NCBI GenBank assembly: GCA_039964455.1
Contig: JBDVXK010000010.1
Span: 274,362-338,361, forward strand
Reading direction: 5' to 3'
Length of the DNA: 64,000 nt
Origin: CALJFL01 sp039964455
GTDB taxonomy: Bacteria; Pseudomonadota; Gammaproteobacteria; Pseudomonadales; Halieaceae
Numbering within the stretch: position 1 is the stretch's first letter; the number at the start of each line of letters is the position of its first letter. The notes beneath the pieces are model-generated. The model saw nothing but the letters and a program-made list of their open reading frames with translations, did no database searches and was not told where the DNA came from. Made by a program: the position numbers and the translations under genes. Positions 18,120 through 27,236 of the stretch are shown one piece after another.

Positions 18120-19850
18120 TCAATGATTGCCGAGCAGCAACTTGAGAATGTCCGACTGGTAGATTGATTTCTCACCTGTATACGGAGTTCCGCCGCGTTC
18201 GAGATCCGGCTTATCGTATTTCATGAGTTCGTCTATCACGTATGCATATGCGCGCCCCTGCTTCTCGAGAACTTCTGGCCTCACCAGATTATTCTCGTAG
18301 TCGCCTGTCGTATGGTAATAGCGTGTGCCCGTGGCCCAGCCGGCCGAGATCACGCCCGCGTCGAAGTAGGGTGGATGGAAGTTGGTCTCGTCGCTGGCCG
18401 GGTCGGGGTAAACGTATTCCATCGTGGCGATGTTGTAGAGGGTGGCGGCGCGCCGAAACAGGTCGATTAGCAAGGGGCTGCGGTTTGTTACCATCAGCAT
18501 CTGCGGCGTCATAACGTTGGTGGGCACGCTCGAAATCCAGCCCTCGTCTAGCTCCTGAACCATTCCCGGCTTTTCGGGGCGCAGTACGACGAGAAGGTCG
18601 CGCTCCATGAGTTCGCGGTTGGTCTCGACAAACTTGTCGGTAGCCCCCACGCCGGGATTCTCGTGGTCGCCGACAAACAGGAAAATCAGGCCGTGCTGCC
18701 TTTGCTCTGCTGGCAGCGCGGCATAGTGACGGGCCATAGCCATCTGCATAGCGACCCCGCCTCCGTTGCAATGCTGCGCGTATAAGAATCCATCGATATG
18801 CGTGATCTGGAGAATATACTTCCCGGACTGCCCCGGCAGTACACCGTAAACGTTGTACGAAAAGCGCTTATCTGGTCCCTGCTCCTCGCCCCGTACATCG
18901 AGGCGCATGCGCACGGGTTGTTGCGGCGTTGCGCGGTCGAGTAGTTTGCGCAGGTAGTAGCCATCCTGGTTGTTGATGACCGTCCACGGCAGGGCCAGAC
19001 CCAGATTATTTCCGCCGCCGATGGCCCCGACACGGGTTGCGACGACCGACGAGTTGGGTACGTCTGACCAGACGATGATGCCCTTCGGCATACCGTACTC
19101 GCCGATCACGATACGGGAATAGGCGGTGCGCGCGCTGTGGAACAGTCCACCCGGCAGGCCGCGGGATCGCAACAGGACGATCTTACCGGCCAAGTCACGT
19201 CCGCTCAGCTCCGCAGGGGTTCCCTCGCCTACGAAAATTACCTCCGCCTCGATGCCGCCAGCTGGAGTCGTGGCGGATTGGTAGGCTGTGAGGGCGTTGT
19301 TGAAACGATGGGTATGACCGCTTTCGAATCCGGGTGCGGCGATCACGCTCAGTTCGAGGTGTTCGAGGTGCCAGAGGGGTCGCCGGGCCGGAATCAGGTC
19401 TTTGCGGACGTCTTCAAAGCCAAATTCCCGAAGCTTGGCCTCGACGTAATCCGATGCTTCACGTTCGTACTTGGTGCCCTGTATTCGGCCCCATATCAGG
19501 TTGCCATCTTCCTTCGACTTGATCGAAATTCCTGTAAGGTGATCGAGATACTCCGCGATGTCGCGGGCTCTGATCGGTGCGCGCGGGTCGATTTGGGTGC
19601 CCAGGATCTGGGGAGATTGCTCGATGTTCATTGGCTCTAGCCGCCCATCTAGTTCTTGCGCACGCTTCGCCGCCATCTGCTGGGGGGTAAGGAAAGACAC
19701 CTCACCAAGGCTCCTGATCAGCGCCTCCGGGCTGTCGGCCATGCGCTGGTCGGACAGTTTGGGGCTTTCTTCCCCAGCCACAACCGTTTTGACGGCCGAG
19801 CCGAGTGCGAGAGTGCAAAGTGCTCCCGCCAGAAAAATATTCGCTTTCAT
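18120..19850 (-). CDS. Secreted M28-like peptidase with PA-domain region (576 aa)
   Basis: Signal peptide at residues 1-25 (IFLAGALCTLALGSAVKTVVA). A helical N-terminal part is followed by a PA-like insert (AEVIFVGEGTPAELSGRDLAGK) and an M28-type catalytic region. The His-x-Asp pair is kept (ITHIDGF), but the place of the usual D-(N/G)-xx-S-G is CNGGGVAM and that of the Glu-Glu pair is FVGDHENPG. The final histidine is in YYHTTGDYENN. The metal site is thus altered and activity uncertain. It shares this departure with the M28-like gene at 47454. No operon partner; converges on the MFS gene. Confidence 0.75.
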   Translation of the reverse strand: MKANIFLAGALCTLALGSAVKTVVAGEESPKLSDQRMADSPEALIRSLGEVSFLTPQQMAAKRAQELDGRLEPMNIEQSPQILGTQIDPRAPIRARDIAEYLDHLTGISIKSKEDGNLIWGRIQGTKYEREASDYVEAKLREFGFEDVRKDLIPARRPLWHLEHLELSVIAAPGFESGHTHRFNNALTAYQSATTPAGGIEAEVIFVGEGTPAELSGRDLAGKIVLLRSRGLPGGLFHSARTAYSRIVIGEYGMPKGIIVWSDVPNSSVVATRVGAIGGGNNLGLALPWTVINNQDGYYLRKLLDRATPQQPVRMRLDVRGEEQGPDKRFSYNVYGVLPGQSGKYILQITHIDGFLYAQHCNGGGVAMQMAMARHYAALPAEQRQHGLIFLFVGDHENPGVGATDKFVETNRELMERDLLVVLRPEKPGMVQELDEGWISSVPTNVMTPQMLMVTNRSPLLIDLFRRAATLYNIATMEYVYPDPASDETNFHPPYFDAGVISAGWATGTRYYHTTGDYENNLVRPEVLEKQGRAYAYVIDELMKYDKPDLERGGTPYTGEKSIYQSDILKLLLGNH

Positions 19851-20285
19851 GACTATCAGATGTCCATTCGGTTTATGTCAGTACCGGCTTTAATTATACC
19901 GGCGGTTCAGATTGGTATGAACTTGGTGGAGTAAGGCGCCCAACGCTCCCTCCCTAGTCTCGCCCGTTCCAGTTCGAATGCAAGCTCATAGAGCATTCGA
20001 TCATTACATCTTTAGCTATGCTGTCTGGCTCTAATATCGATTCAACCTCAGACATCGTGATATTGAAGATCTGCGCCCAGAGCAATGCCTCTGACCGACT
20101 CGAGTTGTTCTGCGGGCAATGCAGTGTAGGTGGCATGATCGACCAGCTCCTCGCCAAATTATAAGTAGCACGAGTTGCGCAGGTTTTGTCGATAAAATGT
20201 AGCAGAATATGAACAGCTTTCTTGTTTGGCGCGTAAATCGGGCGCAGGATTAGAAAGACAGAAAGCTGAGCGTGAGTGAATAATA
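19851..20285. other. 435-bp gap with IS6-type remnant
   Basis: Divergent gap between the M28-like and choloylglycine-hydrolase-like genes; presumably holds both promoters. Apart from the transposase remnant at 19985-20080, no gene or clear operator was recognised. Confidence 0.5.
19985..20080 (+). mobile_element. Degenerate IS6-type transposase N-terminal remnant
   Basis: In one frame the bases read SYAVWL, stop, then YRFNLRHRDIEDL. This matches the N-terminus of the transposase at 27279 with one in-frame TAA. No inverted repeats are left. An old, non-functional copy. Confidence 0.7.
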
Positions 20286-21407
20286 ATGAAAAGCATCTTC
20301 TCAAGAAAATTGTGTACTCTAGCCACTATTGCAGTGGTCGGCCTGCAGGCCGGCTCATCTGGGGCGTGTACTTTCATCACATTGACAGGTGCTGACGGCA
20401 CGGTTGTCGCTTCAAGGACGATGGAGTGGGGCGCTTTTGATCTGTCGCCGGCGATGACATTCGTCCCGTCGGGCACGGCCTTCTCTGCCATGAAAATGCC
20501 TGATGGGCAGGATGGAGCAAAGTGGGTAGCAAAATACGATGTTGCTGGGGTGACCTTATTAGGTCAGATGTTGTTTGGCGATGGCGTGAATTCCCAGGGT
20601 TTGAATGTTTCTCTGCTCTACTTGCCGGGCTTTGCCGAATATCAAGCTTACAAGCCTGAAAGTGCTTCCAATTCGCTTTCTCCCGTCGACTTTACCGGCT
20701 TTATGTTGAGCCAGTTCGCAACGGTGGCAGAGGTTCGGGAGGCGGTTAATAATATTCGGGTTGTTCCGGTTGTCACTCCAGAACTCGGTGCGACTGCCCC
20801 CGTGCATTTTTCAATCACAGACAGAAGCGGCAGTCAGATTATCGTTGAATACGTGGATGGCCGGCTGAACGTGCATGAAAAGACGTTAGGTGTAATGACG
20901 AATTCGCCGCCTTACGATTGGCATGTCAATAACGCACGAAATTACGTCAACATGCGCTCGGTAGATTGGCCGTCGGTAGATGTTAATGGTATCGACATTG
21001 CGCCCATGGGATATGGCAGTGGGTTAATCGGCCTACCGGGCGACTTTACACCTCCGTCACGTTTTATTAGGGCGCTGACATGGACGCAAACGTCGCGACC
21101 GACCGACGGTGGCGAAGACACCGTACATGAGTCCATCCGCATCCTTTCAAATTTTCAGCTCCCCATGGAGGCGGTAGATAAAAAGATAAACCCTGCAGAA
21201 TTGGAAACTCTGAAATATGGTGGAACGCAATACACGGTGTCCTATGACCTGCAGAATTTGAAAGTCTATTATCAGACCAACGATAATCCCAGTGTCAGAA
21301 GCGTTGATGTTTCAAGGTTTGATTTTGATGCACTGGGAGGTCCGTTGCAGGTACCCATGCGCGATCCGGCGATGTCTTTTGCCACTGACGTCACGCCAAG
21401 TTTTTGA
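20286..21407 (+). CDS. Secreted choloylglycine-hydrolase-family (Ntn) amidase
   Basis: Signal peptide about 27 residues (TLATIAVVGLQAGSSGA) directly followed by Cys in ACTFITL. In the choloylglycine hydrolase/penicillin V acylase family the N-terminal Cys freed by processing is the nucleophile. SRTMEWG corresponds to the conserved Arg/Asp-region and GVNSQGLNVSLLYLPG to the conserved Asn/Gly loop. Length 373 aa fits. It hydrolyses linear amides (conjugated bile salts, N-acyl amino acids or homoserine lactones are family possibilities) in the periplasm. Single gene. Confidence 0.85.
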   Translation: MKSIFSRKLCTLATIAVVGLQAGSSGACTFITLTGADGTVVASRTMEWGAFDLSPAMTFVPSGTAFSAMKMPDGQDGAKWVAKYDVAGVTLLGQMLFGDGVNSQGLNVSLLYLPGFAEYQAYKPESASNSLSPVDFTGFMLSQFATVAEVREAVNNIRVVPVVTPELGATAPVHFSITDRSGSQIIVEYVDGRLNVHEKTLGVMTNSPPYDWHVNNARNYVNMRSVDWPSVDVNGIDIAPMGYGSGLIGLPGDFTPPSRFIRALTWTQTSRPTDGGEDTVHESIRILSNFQLPMEAVDKKINPAELETLKYGGTQYTVSYDLQNLKVYYQTNDNPSVRSVDVSRFDFDALGGPLQVPMRDPAMSFATDVTPSF

Positions 21408-21905
21408 GCTGCTGAAGTATAGGAAAAGTATACGGCCTGTTGAGATTAGATTTCCTTACTGATACTGCCAAAAAAAGCAGTAGAAATTCGCGAGATGTGC
21501 GCCTATTGGCCTGAAAAATTTTCGCGCCGGTGCTCGTGCAATTCATATCTTTCCATTCCTGAACGAGTACGCGCGAAAGTCGGTGCCACGAGATTTCTAG
21601 CGTGCTTGCTGATTGGGCACTGTAATTATGGATTCGCTTCCTGCGAAAAGAGGCAATGTCTCAGCTGGCGCTCTGGTCGGTGGTGCCAGGTGGGGCAGGG
21701 TGAGGGTAACCTGTTCCTTAATGCGGCAGTGGCTTGATCGAAGCTGTCAGGGGCCGGCTACTCCGAGAAGTTGATTTGCCGATACCCCACTACAGCATCA
21801 GTACCTGCAATGACGGCCTCGCGGAGACTATAGACCTGTAAACACTTCCTCTATACTGCGGGGCAACAGGCAGACGAGTCGGTAGCTGCCATATATTTAT
21901 GGCAG
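21408..21905. other. 498-bp intergenic region, no gene recognised
   Basis: Short open frames here have no recognisable motif or ribosome site. A small hairpin, ACTGC-(A-rich)-GCAGT near 21463-21480, lies about 60 bp after the amidase stop. It has no T run, so a terminator cannot be claimed. Confidence 0.4.
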
Positions 21906-23165
21906 ATGTTCATGAGTACTCCCATGTATCAGAAACGCTCTTTCCCTTGGCGATCCATGGGGGCAGTATCGTTCTTCGTATTCGCCATGATTGGCTTTGC
22001 GTCGGGTGTTTCGGTTTCGGAGCGACCGGAGGTTGTTGCCGGTGGTCTGCTGGTTCAGGCTTACTACAGCCTGAGTCTGTTTGTGGTGGGTGGCGTTGAT
22101 CTTGGCACGCCATTTGGCGGACCGATGTACGGTCGCAGTCTGCTTTGGATAAGCTACTTCGGCGCGCCTATTCTGGCGGCCTCTACGTTGATTGAGGCAT
22201 TGCTGCGCGCGCTCGCACCCCAGAGCTGGCAGCTTCGCCGGCTGGACAACCATATCGTTATTGTGGGCGCCGGCGAACTATCGCTAAGTTATCTGCGGGT
22301 GCTGCGGCGCCATGACCCGACCGTATCGGTAGTCGTTGTATCCAGGCATGAGCAGGATCCGGCAACGATCGATGAGTTACGACAGGCGCTGGGAGCCACG
22401 GTGGTCGTTGGCGATGTCACTCACGAGTTCTTCCTGCAGCAGCTAAGGGTGGAGCGCGCGCAGAAGATTCTGCTGCTATCTGACAACAGCCTGCGCAGCT
22501 ACGAGGCCGCGAGCACGCTACTGCAGCTTGTGCCGGGGATTGGTCGACGCGTTATCATTCACTGCGGCAGCCTGCGCTTTATGCGTGCTATGGAAAATAC
22601 ACGCGTTGCGCAGGCGTGCGAAACCTTCAACACCTACAATCTGGCTGCCTCTGGGCTTGTTCGCAGCAAGCTGTTGCACCACTTCGAAGAGACGCATGAG
22701 AAAGACGTGGTAGTGATCGCTGGCTTTGGCCGGTTTGGTCAGACCATACTCGAGGAGTTACAGCGCAGTGCGATCGCTGAGTTGGCAACCGTGGTAATTA
22801 TTGAAAAAGATGCTCATCGCAGAGTGATGGTGGCAGAAGAGCAGATGGCCTTTTCTTCCAGCTATCGCCGCGAAGTGTATGAAGGCGACATTTCACATCC
22901 GGAAGTTTGGCAGCGCCTGCGCAGCGATGTCGACCTAAGCGGCAGTAACGTTGTATTTGTATTAGGTACAGGGCGGGAGGAGGATAACCTGCGAACCGCG
23001 TTGTGGCTGAAGCGCCAGAATCTCGAGGCAATGGTGATCGCGCGCAGCAGCAAGGAGTCGCGTTTTGCAGATGAAGTAGGCGCAGAGCACGATATCGTCA
23101 GTATCAGCATCAACCAATTGGTAGAGGACAACATTCCCGCGCGCTGGGTAGAAGTGGACCGCTAG
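21906..23165 (+). CDS. RCK-domain ion-channel protein with two TrkA-N-like domains
   Basis: N-terminal 110 residues carry two hydrophobic segments (about 18-36 and 62-100) around a Gly-rich loop, VVGGVDLGTPFGG. Then two RCK/TrkA-N Rossmann domains: HIVIVGAGELSLSYLRVL (near residue 117) and VVIAGFGRFGQTILEEL (near residue 265). This is the layout of a ligand-gated channel subunit or a KefB/TrkA-like regulatory protein of the inner membrane. The canonical potassium filter TVGYG is not present, so ion selectivity is uncertain. Single gene followed by repeat copy A. Confidence 0.75.
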   Translation: MFMSTPMYQKRSFPWRSMGAVSFFVFAMIGFASGVSVSERPEVVAGGLLVQAYYSLSLFVVGGVDLGTPFGGPMYGRSLLWISYFGAPILAASTLIEALLRALAPQSWQLRRLDNHIVIVGAGELSLSYLRVLRRHDPTVSVVVVSRHEQDPATIDELRQALGATVVVGDVTHEFFLQQLRVERAQKILLLSDNSLRSYEAASTLLQLVPGIGRRVIIHCGSLRFMRAMENTRVAQACETFNTYNLAASGLVRSKLLHHFEETHEKDVVVIAGFGRFGQTILEELQRSAIAELATVVIIEKDAHRRVMVAEEQMAFSSSYRREVYEGDISHPEVWQRLRSDVDLSGSNVVFVLGTGREEDNLRTALWLKRQNLEAMVIARSSKESRFADEVGAEHDIVSISINQLVEDNIPARWVEVDR

Positions 23166-23182
23166 CGAGCTTCTATTTTTGC

Positions 23183-23660
23183 GGTACTGCCAAGTTAAAT
23201 CACTGAAATTGTTAGAATCGGCTTACAAGCACCATCGATTTCCCCTGTATCATTTCCTATGCGATCTGGCTCTACTATCGCTTCAATCTGAGTCACCGTG
23301 GTGTCGAAGATCTATTCGCCGAGCCCGGCATCACTGTCAGCCACTCGCACACCCACCGACTCCAGCCTATGAGTCAGTACCCATAGTCGGGCGCTCGACC
23401 GAGTTATAACTCTCTGAAAAATATAGAAAATGGTGGGCCCAGAAGGATTTGAACGGCAGCGGCCGACCGTCTTCGACCTGCCGATTAGGAGGAGCAGGAA
23501 CAGGCTCTAATTGCCTTACTAAGTTGAAGAATCTAAAGGCATTTTTCTATGGCTGTAGGGGAGGGCTACCGAAACCGAGCCGATACTGAACTTAGTTGGG
23601 TTCAGTTGTTGAGTGCGCTGTTCGTAAGTCGAAGAATGCTAACTAAATTCCAGAAACCGA
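23183..23660 (+). repeat. Composite repeat copy A (truncated IS6 end + tRNA 3' half + tail)
   Basis: Begins with an IS-type left end, GGTACTGCCAAGTTAAAT (23183), then a transposase N-terminal fragment readable as WLYYRFNLSHRGVEDLFAE ending at a stop after MSQYP. The junction 'cccatagtcgggcgctc' follows, then the tRNA 3' half on the minus strand, and a tail of about 170 bp. The tail contains the hairpin CTGAAC...GTTCAG. It fills most of the 609-bp gap after the channel gene. Confidence 0.8.
23431..23491 (-). repeat. tRNA-like 3' half in copy A
   Basis: On the minus strand it ends in TTCAAATCCTTCTGGGCCCACCA-type sequence (T loop, T stem, acceptor strand, CCA). The anticodon-loop position reads CTCCTAA here rather than CTCATAA. 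The 5' half of a tRNA is missing, so it is not a functional gene. Confidence 0.65.
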
Positions 23661-23774
23661 TCCGGGTTGTGTCTATTGTCACATGCGTCGCGAGCTTTGA
23701 GAAAGCCAGGAGCCGTGTAAGTTTCCATCCACTTCGCTGCTATACTCCCTGCCTTAGACATCGTTTGGTGGGAT

Positions 23775-25661
23775 ATGACAGCGTTGAAGATGGAGTCCAT
23801 CGCAGATTCTGTAAAATCTCTTATAGAACGTCCCCGACCAGGCTTGTTCCCGCTGGTGTTTCTTCTGCTGATACTTGGTCTTTGCCTGGCTCTGGGTTGG
23901 TATCTCCTGTTCTCCAATTTTCGCGCTTACGATGATGAAGGGATTCTCCTCATGGCCAGTAAGCTGTTCCTCGAAGGTGCGGGTTTCTATACGGATGTGA
24001 AATGGATTTACGGCCCTGCACAACTGTTTAGCATCCGTTGGTTGCATGACTGGCTGTCGATACCTTTAAACCACAGTGGATTGCGATATATCACCTTAGG
24101 ATATTGGCTTTTGCTAAGCACGGTCGGCGCTACTGTGGTTTTTCGCCTGACTCGATCAGCATGCTGGGCGCTTGCCTGCCTGTCACTTTTGTTTTTGTTC
24201 ACTAGCTCTATCGTAAATGAGCCCGGTCATCCGCAGTCATTGATAGCAGCATTAACTCTTTGCATTCCGCTGGTGGCTCATGGTCGGGGAAAAGAACTGG
24301 TTTTTTCCGGTTGGTTCTTACTCGGTTCTCTATTGGCTGTCATTTTCCATATCAAAGTTAACGCTGGAGTATTCTGCCTTGCCGCCGTGGGTGTCGCTTT
24401 ACTTCCGCGGTTGTTCGGGGCGTGCCAGTTGCCCTTGTTAAGGACATTACTTTTTACATTGTCTGCGGCATCTCCCTTTGCGCTGATGTATCCGTTGTTA
24501 GATCAACCTCATTGCTTGGCTTTTGCAGCGCTAGTCAGTACCGGGTGCGCCGCACTGGCCTTATCTGTCTCGGTATCAATCGAGTCCGGTGACAGCGATG
24601 GATCTTCCTGGCTGGGCCTGCCCGTAGGTTTTGTAGCAGTCAGTACCGCCGCCCTTACTTTTGCAGCAGTAAACGGCGCCTATCCGATGGATATCATCGA
24701 TAGCCTTCTTAGTTACAGTGCCAGCCAGAGCGAGTTTTATCACTATTTCCGCAGCTACTCGGCCTACCAGCTAGCCAGTGCCGGGTTCAGTCTTGTTATT
24801 GCCGGCATGTACTGCTATTCACCGGATTCCGCTTTGGCAAAACAAATCGAGGTTTGGGGTAAGTGCTATTTTGTGCTGGCAGCTGGATTTGCCTTGCTGA
24901 CCAACTCCCCTGCGACGGCCCAGGGAATGATTGGTTATGCCGCTCCCTGGGCCTGGCTATTGGCTGTTGGATCTTCGCGGTCATTTTCCCGAGACTTGTT
25001 GGCTGCACTTTCCATTTGGTCTACGTTGTTGGCTTACCCCATCCCAGGCAGCCAACTCTACTTTGGAAGTTCAGCGGTGTTGGTCGCCGCATTGGTTACA
25101 GCTGCTGATTTGTTTAAAAAAAATTTATCTGGAATCGCTGGTTCTATTTTCAGCCAAAAAATTGAACAGGTAGTTGCACCGCTGGCGGTGGGGCTTGCAG
25201 TAGTCGCCTTGTCATTTCCTTTGGTACAGGCACGGGCACAGTACCTCCAATCGGAGCTACTTAGCTTACCCGGCACGGGAGCGCTGGCCATTGAACCCCA
25301 GCAGGCCCGCTCTTATCGAAAACTGGTTGCGCAGCTAAAGCCTGAAGATACGGTATTTACAACCTTTCGATCCAACAGTTTGTATTTTTGGAGCGGGGCG
25401 TCCTTGGCCGGCACGCTCCATCATGCCCACGATATAGCCTTTGCTAGTCTTAATGAGCAGCAGCGAGTGATTGCAGATTTGGACCGCGCTGCTGCGCCGG
25501 TAGTAATATCACGTGATAGGCCAGCGTGGGCAGGCCCAGCTCCTCAGGCTCCTATTATTGTCTGGATTGATAAGCACTTTAAGGTGGTCAAAAAAATTGG
25601 ACCCTATACCATTCTTAAACCCAAACAGTGGCCGCCAGAAGATGAAATTCGGTGGTACTGA
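23775..25661 (+). CDS. Polytopic membrane protein, GT39/ArnT-like glycosyltransferase candidate
   Basis: About a dozen hydrophobic segments, beginning near residue 22 (LFPLVFLLLILGLCLALGWYLLF). The first periplasmic loop contains FRAYDDEGILLMA, resembling the Asp/Glu motif of lipid-linked-sugar glycosyltransferases (GT39/GT83, ArnT-like). The C-terminal about 130 residues form a soluble periplasmic part. The stop codon TGA (25659-25661) is the first part of a mobile-element terminal repeat, TACTGACAAGTTAAC. The natural C-terminus may therefore have been cut off by an insertion. No neighbours of sugar metabolism support the assignment. Confidence 0.5.
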   Translation: MTALKMESIADSVKSLIERPRPGLFPLVFLLLILGLCLALGWYLLFSNFRAYDDEGILLMASKLFLEGAGFYTDVKWIYGPAQLFSIRWLHDWLSIPLNHSGLRYITLGYWLLLSTVGATVVFRLTRSACWALACLSLLFLFTSSIVNEPGHPQSLIAALTLCIPLVAHGRGKELVFSGWFLLGSLLAVIFHIKVNAGVFCLAAVGVALLPRLFGACQLPLLRTLLFTLSAASPFALMYPLLDQPHCLAFAALVSTGCAALALSVSVSIESGDSDGSSWLGLPVGFVAVSTAALTFAAVNGAYPMDIIDSLLSYSASQSEFYHYFRSYSAYQLASAGFSLVIAGMYCYSPDSALAKQIEVWGKCYFVLAAGFALLTNSPATAQGMIGYAAPWAWLLAVGSSRSFSRDLLAALSIWSTLLAYPIPGSQLYFGSSAVLVAALVTAADLFKKNLSGIAGSIFSQKIEQVVAPLAVGLAVVALSFPLVQARAQYLQSELLSLPGTGALAIEPQQARSYRKLVAQLKPEDTVFTTFRSNSLYFWSGASLAGTLHHAHDIAFASLNEQQRVIADLDRAAAPVVISRDRPAWAGPAPQAPIIVWIDKHFKVVKKIGPYTILKPKQWPPEDEIRWY

Positions 25662-25676
25662 CAAGTTAACTTGTCA
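25656..25676. repeat. Perfect palindrome made of two fused element ends
   Basis: TGACAAGTTAACTTGTCA (25659-25676) is an 18-bp perfect palindrome. Each half equals the terminal inverted repeat of the MITEs at 25770 and 30726. It includes the stop codon of the membrane-protein gene. Confidence 0.75.
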
Positions 25677-25769
25677 GCATCGATTGTCACGCTGCGAATT
25701 TCTGCGATCCACCTTGTTGTACGTGGCCGACACTGTATGCTTACTCGACTGTGTAAAGCCTTTTGCCGA

Positions 25770-25926
25770 TACTGACAAGTTAACCTAAGGGCATGGGCTG
25801 ACACTACACAAATGAGGCTCAAGTAAACAAAAATACGCATTCAGGCGCCACTTCGAGCCTCATTATTCTGATTTAGCCGCCTGGAATTTCCACTTTTAGA
25901 GCAAAAATAAGTTAACTTGTCAGTAC
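25770..25926. mobile_element. MITE-like element, copy 1 (about 157 bp)
   Basis: Bounded by TACTGACAAGTTAAC and its exact reverse complement GTTAACTTGTCAGTA. The interior has no coding potential and matches copy 2 (30726-30884) along its length, for example 'catgggctg', 'ctacacaaat' and 'gagcaaaaataagttaac'. The ends resemble those of the IS at 27237, suggesting mobilisation in trans. Confidence 0.75.
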
Positions 25927-25978
25927 CCCCGGCAAGCTGTGAAATAATTCACCCACTCTAGAACATCAGGCAGTTTAC

Positions 25979-27208
25979 ATGAGCGCTATAGACCCCAGCG
26001 AACTGTTCTCTCTGGAGGCAATCGAAAATCCGTACCCACTGTACGAGCGCATGCGTGAGCATGCCCCGGTATGCCAACTGGGCACTGCCCGAGCATTTCT
26101 GGTCGGGACCCGCGCTGCCGTAGAAGAAGCTGTCAAGCGACATGATGAATTTTCTGCCAACCTGGAAGCCATGCTCATTTGCGGAGAAGACCAACAGCCA
26201 CGCATTTTTAATCTTGCCGTCTCGGGGTCGGCCAGCCAGGTCATTGCAACCGCCGACGAGCCTCAGCATTCGGTGCATCGCCGCCTAATGATGCCACCAC
26301 TCAAAGCCACGGCCATTGCCGAATTGGAACCTGAGCTGCGCGAATTTGCCCGCCAACGAGTGGCAACACTGCAGAAAAACCGCGGGGGTGACTGCTGCGC
26401 TATCCTGTCCGAGCCCTTGCCTGCGTATGTGGTTATCCGCCTGCTGGATCTGGGAGACGACGCACTGGATGCCATCAGGCGCTGGGCAATGATGGGTGGC
26501 GATATGCTGGCCGGACGACTCGAAGAAGATGATGTTCAACATCTGCTGGATGAGGCCATGGCCCAGGGTGCCTACCTGTTTGAGCACTTTGCTGCCATCA
26601 GTGCTCTCCAGCCAGAGCTTCGTGGCGACTCCCTGATCGCAACCCTGGCTAGCGGCGTAGACGAGGGGCTGGTCAGCGTCGAACAGGCGGTGGGCATACT
26701 GGTGATTTTATTTGGCGCCGCCGGGGAATCAACGGCGGGTTTACTCGGTTCCTGCATACATCGACTGGCAGCGGATGACACACTGCAACAACACCTTCGG
26801 TCACACCCCGAGCTTATACCCAGCTTTATAGAGGAAGTGGTACGCCTCGACCCCCCTTTCAAGTTCCACTACCGGGTAGTACGCAAACACACAACCCTGT
26901 GCGGCACCTCCTTGCAGGAAGGGGATCTACTGCTTTTAAGCTGGGCCGCCGCCAATCGGGACCCCGCCTGCTGGGACCAGCCTGACCAACTGCTACTGGA
27001 TCGACCGCACCTGAAGCGACACCTAGGGTTTGGCTATGGCATTCACTTCTGTATTGGTGCGCCACTGGCACGACTGGAAGTGCGCATTGCACTGGAAGAG
27101 CTACTCACCGGAACGACCAGGTTCAGGCTCGACCCCCACCAGCCAAGCGTTTATGCACCAAGTATATTCGTACGTCGGCTGGAACACCTGACACTGACAA
27201 TCACCTGA
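25979..27208 (+). CDS. Cytochrome P450 (409 aa)
   Basis: Soluble bacterial P450. The heme loop LGFGYGIHFCIGAPLAR (Cys ligand), the I-helix FGAAGESTAGLL (acid/alcohol pair Glu-Ser/Thr) and the K-helix ExxR (EEVVRLDPP) are all present. It would monooxygenate a hydrophobic substrate using external ferredoxin partners; none is encoded nearby. It lies alone between MITE copy 1 (52 bp upstream) and the left end of the IS (about 5 bp downstream of the stop for the outer end), so it looks like cargo of a mobile-element zone. Shine-Dalgarno is weak. Confidence 0.9.
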   Translation: MSAIDPSELFSLEAIENPYPLYERMREHAPVCQLGTARAFLVGTRAAVEEAVKRHDEFSANLEAMLICGEDQQPRIFNLAVSGSASQVIATADEPQHSVHRRLMMPPLKATAIAELEPELREFARQRVATLQKNRGGDCCAILSEPLPAYVVIRLLDLGDDALDAIRRWAMMGGDMLAGRLEEDDVQHLLDEAMAQGAYLFEHFAAISALQPELRGDSLIATLASGVDEGLVSVEQAVGILVILFGAAGESTAGLLGSCIHRLAADDTLQQHLRSHPELIPSFIEEVVRLDPPFKFHYRVVRKHTTLCGTSLQEGDLLLLSWAAANRDPACWDQPDQLLLDRPHLKRHLGFGYGIHFCIGAPLARLEVRIALEELLTGTTRFRLDPHQPSVYAPSIFVRRLEHLTLTIT

Positions 27209-27212
27209 AGAC

Positions 27213-27236
27213 GGTACTGACAAGTTAAGTCGCTAG
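27213..27236. repeat. Extra IS/MITE left end next to the IS
   Basis: GGTACTGACAAGTTAAG is followed 24 bp later by GGTACTGCCAAGTTAAAT, the left end of the IS. Two tandem element ends mark a second event at the same point. Confidence 0.65.

Noticed and set aside
21495..21737. 80-codon open frame after the choloylglycine-hydrolase-like gene
   Set aside because: Cys/Arg-rich translation without a domain, no Shine-Dalgarno, no supporting neighbour.
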